Assembly: GCA_035534615.1 (NCBI GenBank)
Contig: DATLRO010000039.1
Coordinates: 1 to 21,174 of the forward strand
Direction: 5' to 3'
Origin: JAGWRA01 sp035534615
GTDB taxonomy: Bacteria > Acidobacteriota > Vicinamibacteria > Vicinamibacterales > CAVVIG01
Length of the DNA: 21,174 nt
Shown here: one piece after another, positions 1-7,356 of the stretch
How positions within the stretch are numbered: position 1 is the first letter of the stretch
How the letters are laid out: each line of letters starts with the position of its first letter
The notes under the pieces: generated by a model
What the model was told of the DNA's origin: nothing
What the model saw: the letters and a program-made list of their open reading frames with translations, nothing else
Databases searched by the model: none
Translations under genes and position numbers: made by a program

Positions 1-396
1 CTCGGCCTGGCCCGGCCGGCCCGCCCGCAGTTCACGTCGTTTTCCTCCGATCCGCGCAACATTCTGGAAGGGAACTGGCAGTCGTGCCGCGACGCCGACG
101 GCCAGTACAGCGAGCGGGTGTTCGATCAGGCGATCGACGGCCAGCCGCAGTACGAAGTGCATCTCGGCCCGTACGACGAGTTCGCCATCTTCAAGGGCGT
201 GCAGAAGACCCATCGCCCGCACGATTCACCGGAAAACCTGCTGAAGCCGTACCGGGTTCCGATCGGTGCCGGGAGGCAGCGCTGGACGATCCCTTCGCTC
301 AATCTCGTCTTCGAGGTGACGCGTGCGGGCGGGTCCCGGACCGAGTGCGAGAGCTGGTGGATCACGCTGGCGCCGCTCGAGCCGCCGTCGTCCTGA
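1..396 (+). CDS. Unrecognised protein, 3' part only
   Basis: The frame is open from the first base to a TGA at 394-396, giving about 131 residues of a protein whose N-terminus lies outside the window. I do not recognise a family. The visible part is soluble, moderately charged and rich in aromatic residues (motifs such as LGPYDEFAIFKGV and ESWWITLAPLEP). It has two cysteines, in NWQSCRD and RTECESW, which could form a disulfide if the protein is exported. A GTG at 118 could serve as an internal start, but the reading frame continues upstream with equally protein-like composition, so I treat the gene as truncated by the window edge. It lies about 150 bases upstream of the DUF1499 gene on the same strand. 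Confidence 0.6.
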   Translation, partial: LGLARPARPQFTSFSSDPRNILEGNWQSCRDADGQYSERVFDQAIDGQPQYEVHLGPYDEFAIFKGVQKTHRPHDSPENLLKPYRVPIGAGRQRWTIPSLNLVFEVTRAGGSRTECESWWITLAPLEPPSS

Positions 397-479
397 GGAG
401 ACGGGCGACGGCAGAGGCGGCTGGGGCAGGCCCGTGATACGCTGAGCGCCGCCGGCGCGTCCCTGGCGCGCGCGCGGCG

Positions 480-502
480 GCACGGAACATCCGTTCCGGT
501 GC
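480..502 (+). other. Small stem-loop between two + strand genes
   Basis: GGAAC (484-488) and GTTCC (493-497) pair across a four-base loop. The stem extends outward as GCAC (480-483) with GTGC (499-502) if base 498 is bulged. No T-run follows, so it is not a classical terminator. It sits in the gap between the truncated first gene and the DUF1499 gene. It could protect an mRNA end or be chance in GC-rich DNA. Confidence 0.3.
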
Positions 503-544
503 TGGTGGTGCCGTTCTCGGTAGGAGCGAGCAGAGGAGAGACAC

Positions 545-1303
545 ATGGCGGATACGGCGAAGCGGTCGGCGGGGACGTCACCGGTGGCGCTGGCCGGTTT
601 CGGGCTGGCCATCGTCGGGGCAATTGTGCTGGCGTCGTCCGGGTTCGGGTACCGGCTGGGCTGGTGGCCGCTCGGAACCGGCTTCAACATGTTGAAGTGG
701 GGCGCGTACCTCGGCATCGGGGCCGGCCTGATCTGCCTGCTCGGCCTGCTGGTGACGCGGCCGGGAAGCCGGCGCGGCGGGTTCGTGCTGTCGCTCGTCG
801 GGTTCGTCATCGCGTTCACCGTGTTCTGGATGCCGTATTCCGAGCAGCGTCGCGCGCGGGAGGTGCCGGCGATCCACGACATCACGACCGATACGCAGAA
901 TCCGCCGCAGTTCGTTGCCGTGCTGCCGCTGCGCGCCGGCGCGCCGAACACGACGGTGTACGGCGGGCCGAAGATCGCCGCGCTGCAGGAGAAGGCGTAC
1001 CCCGACATCAGGACGCTCGTGCTGCCGGTGGCGCCGGCGCAGGCGTTCGATCGCGCCCTGGCCGTGGCAAAGGCGCTCGGCTGGCACATCGATGCGCAGG
1101 ATCAGTCGGCGGGACGGATCGAAGCGACCGACACGACGTTCTGGTTCGGTTTCAAGGACGACATCGTGATCCGGGTGGAGGCCGGCGCCAGCGGTGGCAG
1201 CCGGGTCGACATCCGATCGGTCTCGCGCATCGGCCACAGCGACATCGGGACGAACGCGCGACGGATCCGGAAGTTCCTGGCGGCGATGAAGCGCAGCGCG
1301 TGA
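545..1303 (+). CDS. DUF1499 domain membrane protein
   Basis: A 252-residue protein with an N-terminal membrane part and a C-terminal DUF1499 domain. Three hydrophobic stretches, roughly residues 14-33, 48-68 and 76-96, look like transmembrane helices. The DUF1499 domain runs from about 135 to the end and closes with the family-like RSVSRIGHSDIGTNARRIRK, where serine, aspartate and arginine positions are typical. DUF1499 has no established biochemical function, so none is assigned. The ATG at 545 is supported by an AGGAGAG ribosome-binding site about five bases upstream. The protein probably anchors in the inner membrane with the domain on one face. The following lgt gene is 184 bases away, so co-transcription is possible but not shown. 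Confidence 0.85.
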   Translation: MADTAKRSAGTSPVALAGFGLAIVGAIVLASSGFGYRLGWWPLGTGFNMLKWGAYLGIGAGLICLLGLLVTRPGSRRGGFVLSLVGFVIAFTVFWMPYSEQRRAREVPAIHDITTDTQNPPQFVAVLPLRAGAPNTTVYGGPKIAALQEKAYPDIRTLVLPVAPAQAFDRALAVAKALGWHIDAQDQSAGRIEATDTTFWFGFKDDIVIRVEAGASGGSRVDIRSVSRIGHSDIGTNARRIRKFLAAMKRSA

Positions 1304-1378
1304 CGCGCCGGCGCAGGGATGGGGGCGTTCGCGCGGCCGGAGCCCGCGCGGCCGCCCGCCCGCGTGGAGCCGGTCGTT

Positions 1379-1400
1379 CCGGCAGGGCCTCGACTGCCGG
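1379..1400 (+). other. 7-bp stem-loop downstream of the DUF1499 gene
   Basis: CCGGCAG (1379-1385) and CTGCCGG (1394-1400) form a perfect stem around an eight-base loop, in the 184-base gap before lgt. There is no T-run. It could be a weak terminator or a processing signal. In DNA this GC-rich, such repeats also arise by chance. Confidence 0.25.
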
Positions 1401-1487
1401 GCTGGCGCGGGGGCCGCGCGGCTGACGCCGCCATGGCGCGCCACGCGGGCGCGGGATCGAGTATCGTGGACGTGAGAGGTCGATGGG

Positions 1488-2261
1488 ATGTATCCGGTAT
1501 TGTTCAGGATCGGCACGTTCGAAGTCACGAGCTTCGGCGCGATGGTGGCGCTCGGCGCGCTGCTCGGCATTCTGCTCCTGCGGCGGGAGCTGATCCGCAG
1601 CAAGCTGAACGAGGGCGAGGGCACGGACGCGGCGATGGTCGGTGTGCTCGGCGGCCTCGCCGGCGCCAAGCTGCTCTTCGTCTTCGAGCACTGGGGGGAA
1701 GGGCTGGCCTCCACGCTGCTCAACCGGGGCGGCCTGAGCTGGTTCGGCGGCCTGGCGGGCGGCGTGCTCGCCGGCCTGGCGTACATGCGGTGGCGGCGGC
1801 TGCCGCTGATCGGCGTCCTTGCCGCCGCGGCGCCGGCGCTCACGCTCGGTCAGGCGGTCGGGCGGATCGGCTGTTTTCTGGTCGGAGACGACTACGGAAA
1901 GCCGACCAGCCTGCCGTGGGGCGTCGCGTTCCCGCACGGGCTGCCGCCGACGCTCCAGCGGGTCCATCCGACCCAGCTCTACGAGTCGGCGTTCCTGTTC
2001 CTTTTCACGATTCTGCTCGTCCGCTGGCGGCGCCACGGCATGGCGGATCTCAAGGTCATCGCCGTCTACCTGCTCGGCGCCGGGACGGAGCGCTTCTTCC
2101 TGGAGTTCATCCGGATCAACATCCGGGTGGCGCTCGGCCTGACGGTCGCCCAGTGGGGGTCGCTCAGCGCCGTGGCGGTCGGTGCCGTGCTGCTCGTGAT
2201 GGCGCAGCGCCAGGCGGCGCACGGCTCCGGTCCGGCGCCGGCCGGCTCCGGACGACCCTGA
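1488..2261 (+). CDS. lgt: Prolipoprotein diacylglyceryl transferase family (Lgt)
   Basis: Lgt is an inner-membrane enzyme that moves a diacylglyceryl group from phosphatidylglycerol to the lipobox cysteine of pre-lipoproteins. This 257-residue protein has about seven hydrophobic segments and the family landmarks: GRIGCFLVGDDYG around R126 (the catalytic arginine motif, R143 in E. coli), HPTQLYE, and ERFFLEFIR near the C-terminus. It differs from E. coli Lgt. The asparagine of GRIGN is cysteine, and the histidine of the HGG motif is F86 (SWFGGL). Such changes occur in lineages away from Proteobacteria, so function is likely kept, but a paralogue of other specificity is possible. It is somewhat shorter than E. 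coli Lgt. GAGAGG about eight bases upstream supports the ATG. Confidence 0.88.
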   Translation: MYPVLFRIGTFEVTSFGAMVALGALLGILLLRRELIRSKLNEGEGTDAAMVGVLGGLAGAKLLFVFEHWGEGLASTLLNRGGLSWFGGLAGGVLAGLAYMRWRRLPLIGVLAAAAPALTLGQAVGRIGCFLVGDDYGKPTSLPWGVAFPHGLPPTLQRVHPTQLYESAFLFLFTILLVRWRRHGMADLKVIAVYLLGAGTERFFLEFIRINIRVALGLTVAQWGSLSAVAVGAVLLVMAQRQAAHGSGPAPAGSGRP

Positions 2262-2285
2262 GGCGGCGTTACGCGGTCCGCCGCC
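2262..2285 (+). terminator. Putative lgt terminator hairpin
   Basis: GGCGGCG (2262-2268) begins directly after the lgt stop codon and pairs perfectly with CGCCGCC (2279-2285) around a ten-base loop. A pyrimidine-rich tract rather than a T-run follows (CTCCTCTCCTGCTCC). It lies in the convergent gap between lgt and pstA, where a terminator is expected. The rest of that gap (to 2409) holds a GC palindrome near 2365-2377 but no clear terminator for pstA. Confidence 0.4.
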
Positions 2286-2409
2286 CTCCTCTCCTGCTCC
2301 GGCGACCGGTACGCAGGGATTCCACAGACAGCCAAGCCGTCTCCACTGGCCGATGCGCGCACTCCGCCCCGGGGGCGCGCCCGGCCGGCGGCGACGGCGT
2401 GATGGCGTC

Positions 2410-3297
2410 TCAGCTGCGGCGCCGGCGCCAGCCGGCGTTCTGGTCCAGCGCGAGGCGCGAGAGGATGCTGAGTACGAGGACGAACAGGGTGACCAGGAAC
2501 GCCGCGGCGTACGCGAGTGCATGCGCGCTCGCAAACGGCTCGGTGATGAAGGCCCAGATCGCGTAGGTGAGGTAGCCGATCGGTTCGTTCGTCAGGTGGC
2601 CGGTCCAGAGGTAGTTCGACCAGCCGGCCGTATAGAGCAGCGGCGCCGTTTCGCCCACCGAGATCGCCAGGGCGAGCAGCACGCCGGTGAGAATGCCGGG
2701 CAGTGCCATCGGCAGGTACACCGTCCTGGCCACGGTGCCGTCGCTCGCCCCCAGGGCGTAGGCCGCCTCCCGCATGGCGCGCGGCACCTGGCGGATGGCC
2801 ATCTCGCTGGTCCGGCAGATGTAGGGAAGCGAGATGATGGCGAGGGCGACGCTGCCGGCCGCGACCGAGAACTTCCACCCGAGCCCGACCACCATCGTGA
2901 CGTAGCTGAAATAGCCGATCACGATCGACGGCACGCCGACCAGGACGTCGGACAGGAAGCGGATCGTCGGGGCCCACGGGCCGTGATCGAATTCTGCGAG
3001 ATAGATGCCGGCCGCCAGGCCGGGCGGCACGGCGAGGAGGAGGCCGCCCGTCGCGAGGACCAGGGTCCCCTGGATGGCATTGAGGAGCCCGCCGCCCGTG
3101 CCTTGCGTGACCTGCGTGATGAGCGTGGGCGTGAGCGCACCGACGCCGCGCCGGAAGACGACGAGCAGGATCCACAGCATGGCGCCGCCCAGGAGCAGAA
3201 AGGCGAGCGCGCTCAGACCCCAGCCGAGGTAGTCGAAGAGGCGGCGCCGGAGGAGCAGACCGCCGGCGCCGCGGAGGTCGACCGCCGTCGCGTCCAT
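2410..3297 (-). CDS. pstA: Phosphate ABC transporter permease PstA
   Basis: One of the two inner-membrane permeases of the high-affinity phosphate transporter, pairing with PstC. The 295-residue product has about six hydrophobic helices and the EAA cytoplasmic loop that docks to the ATPase (REAAYALGASDGTVARTVYLP). SVGETAPLLYTAG is also characteristic of PstA. I chose the ATG at 3297 because it overlaps the pstC stop as TGATG, has GGGAGGG just upstream inside pstC, and precedes the first hydrophobic helix by a usual distance. It is the last gene of the block. No pstB follows: beyond its stop the strand runs into the convergent lgt gene. Confidence 0.95.
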   Translation of the reverse strand: MDATAVDLRGAGGLLLRRRLFDYLGWGLSALAFLLLGGAMLWILLVVFRRGVGALTPTLITQVTQGTGGGLLNAIQGTLVLATGGLLLAVPPGLAAGIYLAEFDHGPWAPTIRFLSDVLVGVPSIVIGYFSYVTMVVGLGWKFSVAAGSVALAIISLPYICRTSEMAIRQVPRAMREAAYALGASDGTVARTVYLPMALPGILTGVLLALAISVGETAPLLYTAGWSNYLWTGHLTNEPIGYLTYAIWAFITEPFASAHALAYAAAFLVTLFVLVLSILSRLALDQNAGWRRRRS

Positions 3298-4331
3298 CAG
3301 GCGGCCCTCCCGCTCTGGCGCCCTTCGTAATAGATCAGGAAGCGGGCCAGGCTGTTCACCACGATGGAAATCAGGCAGAGCACCAGCGCCACCTCGGCCA
3401 GCGAGCGGACCGCCATGCCGGTCGGATCCTGCAGGGCGCTGTCGAGCTGCGAGACGATGAAGGACGCCATGGTGGAAATCGGCGTATAGATGTTGCCGGG
3501 CAGGTAGTTCAGCGCGTTGCCGCTCACCATGAGCACGGCCATCGTTTCGCCGAGTGCGCGGCCGGTGGCGAGGATGCTGGACCCGATCAGCACCCGGCGC
3601 ACCGCCGGCAGCAGGACGGTCCACAGGGTCTCGAACCGGGTGGCGCCGAGCGCCACCGCCGCTTCGCGCAGGGTGGCCGGCTGGGTGACCAGCGCATCGC
3701 GCAGGGTGGCCGTGATGAGCGGCACGATCATCAGGGTCAGCACGAGGCCGGCGGTGAGCAGCCCGTAGCCGCTGCCGGCCGGACCGCCGAAGAACGGAAT
3801 GAAGCCGAGCCACCTGACCATGAACGGATACACGTGGTGGCCGAGGAACGGGATCACCACGACGTAGCCCCACAGCCCGTAGACGACGCTCGGAATCGCG
3901 GCCAGCAGCTCGACGAAGAAGGAGAACCAGCTGCGCAGCACCGGCGGCACGCCCTCGGCGAGCAGCATGGCGGCGCCGACTCCGATCGGCACGGCCAGGC
4001 AGAGGGCGATCGCGGTGCTGAGCAGCGTGCCGGCGATCAGGAACAGGATGCCGTAGTGCGCGCCCGGCAGAATCTGCTGGCCGCGAACGGTGATCGGGTT
4101 GCCGTAGAGGCTGCCGAGGTTCCAGCTGTTGTCGGCCAGGAAGCCGAGGCCGTTGAAGCGCACGGCCGGCCACGCGTAGATCGCCAGAAAGACGACGATC
4201 ACGATGAGGCTGCCCGGCACGACGCCGGCCAGCAGGGCGGTGAGGCGACGGAAGGTGAACACGCGGTTCTGACGACGCGGTCTGGGGCGCGCGCCGGATT
4301 CAGCGGTGGCGGCTCGAAGGGAAGCGGTCAT
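3297..4331 (-). CDS. pstC: Phosphate ABC transporter permease PstC
   Basis: The partner permease of PstA in the inner membrane. The product is 344 residues, with a basic N-terminus (about 30 residues) followed by a first helix (LLAGVVPGSLIVIVVFLAIY) and several more. The EAA loop reads REAAVALGATRFETLWTVLLP. A large loop between helices contains FFGGPAGSGYGLL, as in the PstC family. The ATG at 4331 gives a normal length. The frame stays open further upstream, but that would run through the strong stem-loop at 4352-4390, so I reject a longer start. The ribosome-binding site is weak (CAGG about 12 bases upstream). The gene lies 88 bases downstream of pstS and ends in a TGATG overlap with pstA, so the two are probably translationally coupled. 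Confidence 0.95.
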   Translation of the reverse strand: MTASLRAATAESGARPRPRRQNRVFTFRRLTALLAGVVPGSLIVIVVFLAIYAWPAVRFNGLGFLADNSWNLGSLYGNPITVRGQQILPGAHYGILFLIAGTLLSTAIALCLAVPIGVGAAMLLAEGVPPVLRSWFSFFVELLAAIPSVVYGLWGYVVVIPFLGHHVYPFMVRWLGFIPFFGGPAGSGYGLLTAGLVLTLMIVPLITATLRDALVTQPATLREAAVALGATRFETLWTVLLPAVRRVLIGSSILATGRALGETMAVLMVSGNALNYLPGNIYTPISTMASFIVSQLDSALQDPTGMAVRSLAEVALVLCLISIVVNSLARFLIYYEGRQSGRAA

Positions 4332-4351
4332 CCCGCGCAGGACCTGAAACG

Positions 4352-4390
4352 CCCCGGTGCGCCGGCGATGGGATCGCCGGCGCACCGGGG
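4352..4390 (-). terminator. Perfect 18-bp stem-loop between pstS and pstC
   Basis: Bases 4352-4369 and 4373-4390 are perfect inverted repeats of 18 bases (one arm reads ATCGCCGGCGCACCGGGG) around a loop of only three bases. On the minus-strand transcript it forms right after pstS and is followed by CGTTTCAGG, a very weak T-run. The likely role is an attenuator or a 3'-end stabiliser that lets the periplasmic binding protein be made in excess over the permeases, a known arrangement in ABC transporter operons. The structure is read directly; the role is inference. Confidence 0.7.
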
Positions 4391-4419
4391 AAGAAGACCG
4401 GAAGCGCGTGCACGCGAGG

Positions 4420-5523
4420 TCACTGAATTTCTGCGATCTGAGCCGCGCTGAGCTTGACGACCGGGGCCGGCAGCGGCACGAAATGCACCTCATTCATGAA
4501 GTGGGGTGCATTGCCGCCGTCCGCCCTGATCGCCCAGTTGAAGAACTTCCGCAGGGCCGCGGCCATCCCGGCCGAAGGCTGCTTGCGGTTCACCATAACA
4601 TACTCGTAGTTGATGATGGGATAGGATTCGGCACCCGGGGCGAAAATCAGGCTGACGCGCTGATCCTTCGGCGTCTTCGGCACCATGATGGCCGCCGCCG
4701 CGGCCGCCGTCCTGGCGTCGGGCAGGACGAAGTGACCGTCCCGGTTCTTCAGCATCGCGATGCCGAGCCCGTCCTTCTCGATCGCGTTCTGATAGCTCGT
4801 GCCGATGTACGCGATGGCATACGGGTTGTCCTTGAGGGCGGTGACCATGCCGGGATTGCCGACCGCCCCGAGGCCGCCGGACACCGCCGGCCAGCTCACG
4901 GTGGTGCCGTAGCTGACGCTGTTCGCCCACGCGGGCGTGCTGAACGACAGGTACTGCGTGAAGATGAAGGTGTCGCCGCTGCCGTCGGTCCGGTGCAGCG
5001 GGATGATGCTGCGGGCCGGGAGCGCGACGCCCGGGTTGAGCGCGCTGATGGCCGGGTCGTTCCACTTGGTGATCCGGCCCTGGTAGATGCCCGCGACCAC
5101 CGGGCCACTCAGCTTCAGATGCCGCTGGTTCAGGCCGGGCAGGTTGTAGTTCACCATCTGCACCGAGATGGCCAGCGGGATGTTCAGCATGCCCTGGTGC
5201 ATCTTCATCAGCGCGTCGCTCATGTAGGCATCGGAGGCGCCGATCTGCGCGATGCCCTCGACCGCCTGCGCGATGCCGGTGCCGCTGCCGGTCGACTGGG
5301 TCGTGATTCTGGCGCCCGGATCGATCTTCGTGTAGGCGGGAACCCAGAGGTTGAACAGCGGATAGAGCAGGCTGGAGCCGGTCTCGAGAATGTTGACGGT
5401 GCCGGCCGCCTGGAGCGTGCGGGTGCCCGTCATGGCGCCGGCCGCCAGGGTGAGTGCGAACAGGCCGCCCATCACGATCGAACGACGTGTCAGGACCGAA
5501 ACGGTTTTCCGAAGAGGTGGCAA
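4420..5523 (-). CDS. pstS: Periplasmic phosphate-binding protein PstS
   Basis: Captures phosphate in the periplasm and delivers it to PstCA. From a TTG start at 5523 the product is 367 residues. The signal peptide has TRR at residues 12-14, then a hydrophobic stretch to about 33 and likely cleavage near A39-A40. The TRRSIV context resembles a twin-arginine signal. Phosphate-pocket motifs are ETGSSLLYPL (47-56), STGSGTGIAQ and HRTDGSGDTF, with IGASDAYMSD between the last two. The TTG is supported by AGGAGA five bases upstream. A rival in-frame ATG at 5664, also with a good site (GGAGGAGACACCG) and 13 bases after the porin stop, would add 47 residues without obvious function before the signal peptide. 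The gene follows the porin closely, so both may share an mRNA. Confidence 0.92.
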   Translation of the reverse strand: MPPLRKTVSVLTRRSIVMGGLFALTLAAGAMTGTRTLQAAGTVNILETGSSLLYPLFNLWVPAYTKIDPGARITTQSTGSGTGIAQAVEGIAQIGASDAYMSDALMKMHQGMLNIPLAISVQMVNYNLPGLNQRHLKLSGPVVAGIYQGRITKWNDPAISALNPGVALPARSIIPLHRTDGSGDTFIFTQYLSFSTPAWANSVSYGTTVSWPAVSGGLGAVGNPGMVTALKDNPYAIAYIGTSYQNAIEKDGLGIAMLKNRDGHFVLPDARTAAAAAAIMVPKTPKDQRVSLIFAPGAESYPIINYEYVMVNRKQPSAGMAAALRKFFNWAIRADGGNAPHFMNEVHFVPLPAPVVKLSAAQIAEIQ

Positions 5524-5677
5524 GATAGTCTCCTTACGCTGAAGTCCAGATGGTGAATCCGGCAACGACACCGGTTTCGTGTCGATGCCGGGTAACGACT
5601 GCGGACCGTGAGGGCTCCTTCCCATGCCGGTCTCGGCACTCCGAGGGGAGAAGGTGAACGGCATCGGTGTCTCCTCC

Positions 5678-7225
5678 CTACGGCAGAAAGTAACGGAACG
5701 ACGTGAAGACCATGTTGTCATCCGCCTGGGGCGCGCCGCCAGGATGCGCGGGCAACCCGACGCCGGACCAGGTGTTGCGGACCAGGTGCGAGATCTGGGT
5801 CCCGAACCGGACCATGCCCTTCGATCCGTTGTAGAACGTGTACCAGAACCCCCCGGTGCCCTCCACGACATCCCGGGTGTCGGCGGTGCAGGCCGACAGC
5901 GAGCCGGGCGCGAAGCCGCCCGCGCCCGGGTTCGGCTCGGTCCAGCAGCCGGAGTTGTTGAACAGCGGCGATCCGTAGCCGACCGCCGTCGTCGCGCTCG
6001 TGGCGTCCGCCGTGCGTGCCGCGTATTCGGCCCCGCCGTTGAAGAAGACGTCGAGCTTGGAGTAGTGCAGCTGGAGCGTGCCGAGCACCTGGTGGCTCTT
6101 GATCAGGGCCAGCGTCCCGTCCGGGTGCACGGTCGCATCCGGCAGGCCGACCGTGCCGTAGCGCCCGACGCCGCTGCCCATCAGGTAGTGAAGGCCCAGC
6201 GTCACGTGGTTCCTGGCCAGCGTGACGCGCGCGTTCGCACCGACGCCGCCGCCCGCCTTGTGGTCGTTGTAGGGCGCCCCGCCGGTCGGGAACACGCGGT
6301 CGCGGAAGGTGCTCAGGATGCCGAAGATTTCATAGTGCTGGCCCGCGCCCGGCTCGAAGGCCGCCTTGGCAATGACATCCGGCGCCATGTTGAAGGAGTA
6401 GTTCGCGGTCGGGTTGTACAGACCGCCGCCGTTGCCGGCGGCGCCGAGCAGGAAGTTGTTGCTCTGCCCGTGGGCCGCGAAGGTGGTCTGCGGATTCTCG
6501 ACGGAGACGGCCAGCCACGCCTTGTTGTGGAAGTCCTTCGCCACGCGGAAGCCGAACTGGCGCGCCCAGCTGAAGCCGACGTGGTACTGCGCGTCGATCG
6601 TCATCGGCAGCGCTTCGGTGCGGTTGTCCACGCCGTGCGCCGTTTCGGTCACCAGCGACCACATCTGTCCGCCGGTGATGGTGATGCCGTCGTTGAAGGC
6701 CGCCTGCGCCCAGAACTGGCGCTGGCGGAAGGTATAGCTGTTGCTCTCGTTGCCATTCGACGTCGTGCCGGCCGACAGGAAGTCGCCCTCGTAGTACCCG
6801 CCGATCTTCACCGTGGCCAAGGAGCCCTGGGCCAGCATGGAGATGCGCGACTGCCGGCCGCTCCCGGCGAACTCCGAGAGGTTGTACAGCGAGCTGCCCG
6901 GCATCGGGATCGCGTTGAACGGGGTGTTGATGTCGCCGCTGACCGCCCGCTGCCGCCACACGGTCTCGGCCGCAAAGAAGCCGCCGGGGGTCAGCGTGAT
7001 GCCTTTGTAATGAAGGGCGGCCGGCGCCGGCTGGACGTCGGTCTGACCGGCCGGTGCGGCGGCGGAGGTCGCCGCACCGGCGGGCGTTCCGCTCGTCATG
7101 GAGGCGGACCCGTCGCCGGGCCCGTCAGGGGCTTGCGCGCGAACGCGCGGGTTGGCAGAAAGCAGGGCCGCGGCCAGGGTCACCCCGGCCATCCAGGGGC
7201 GTAGACGAGTCGTCACAGGTCGCAT
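5678..7225 (-). CDS. Outer-membrane porin, likely phosphate-linked
   Basis: A 515-residue beta-barrel protein. The N-terminus is a signal peptide (basic start MRPVTTRLRPW, hydrophobic core GVTLAAALLSA, cleavage near VRAQA). A proline/alanine-rich linker of about 50 residues follows, then alternating beta-strand sequence rich in aromatic and glycine residues (GGFFAAETVW, VKIGGYYEGDFLSAG, QFWAQAAF). It ends in FTSFRYFLP, an aromatic C-terminal strand as expected for barrel insertion. A pair of cysteines late in the chain (NSGCWTEP and LSACTAD) could form a loop disulfide. The ATG at 7225 is preferred over the upstream start at 7330 because it begins the signal peptide and has GGAGAG 9-14 bases upstream. 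Position directly before pstS suggests a phosphate porin analogous to OprP/OprO, but sequence alone does not show specificity. Confidence 0.85.
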   Translation of the reverse strand: MRPVTTRLRPWMAGVTLAAALLSANPRVRAQAPDGPGDGSASMTSGTPAGAATSAAAPAGQTDVQPAPAALHYKGITLTPGGFFAAETVWRQRAVSGDINTPFNAIPMPGSSLYNLSEFAGSGRQSRISMLAQGSLATVKIGGYYEGDFLSAGTTSNGNESNSYTFRQRQFWAQAAFNDGITITGGQMWSLVTETAHGVDNRTEALPMTIDAQYHVGFSWARQFGFRVAKDFHNKAWLAVSVENPQTTFAAHGQSNNFLLGAAGNGGGLYNPTANYSFNMAPDVIAKAAFEPGAGQHYEIFGILSTFRDRVFPTGGAPYNDHKAGGGVGANARVTLARNHVTLGLHYLMGSGVGRYGTVGLPDATVHPDGTLALIKSHQVLGTLQLHYSKLDVFFNGGAEYAARTADATSATTAVGYGSPLFNNSGCWTEPNPGAGGFAPGSLSACTADTRDVVEGTGGFWYTFYNGSKGMVRFGTQISHLVRNTWSGVGLPAHPGGAPQADDNMVFTSFRYFLP

Positions 7226-7238
7226 CGATGGTGGCTCT

Positions 7239-7290
7239 CCGTCGGGCGTGACGGCCGGCGTGGTGAGAGGCCGCCGGCCCAGCCCGACGG
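7239..7290 (-). promoter_or_regulatory. Nested hairpin in the porin mRNA leader
   Basis: Two nested perfect inverted repeats form one long stem. The outer arms are 7239-7247 (CCGTCGGGC) with 7282-7290. The inner arms are 7253-7260 (GGCCGGCG) with 7272-7279. The apical loop is 11 bases. On the minus-strand transcript the 3' arm ends inside the porin ribosome-binding site: the first two bases of GGAGAG (7240-7235) are paired. This suggests control of porin translation by RNA structure. Upstream, GATAAT (7353-7348 on the minus strand) is a possible -10 element, though no convincing -35 accompanies it. A single PhoB-like half-site, CCGTCAT, lies at 7317-7311. Confidence 0.55.
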
Positions 7291-7356
7291 AACGAGCATA
7301 GAAAGCGGGAATGACGGGGCCGTATCGCAAGTGTTTCGGGAAGGTAAATTATCGGG

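Noticed and set aside
2353..4451. Plus-strand frames antisense to pstA and pstC
   Set aside because: Arginine/glutamate-rich strings without features, opposite to permeases with clear helices and EAA loops.
4332..4493. Longer N-terminus for PstC
   Set aside because: The added residues are serine/arginine-rich, would be encoded by the strong hairpin and overlap the pstS end; the ATG at 4331 gives the family length.
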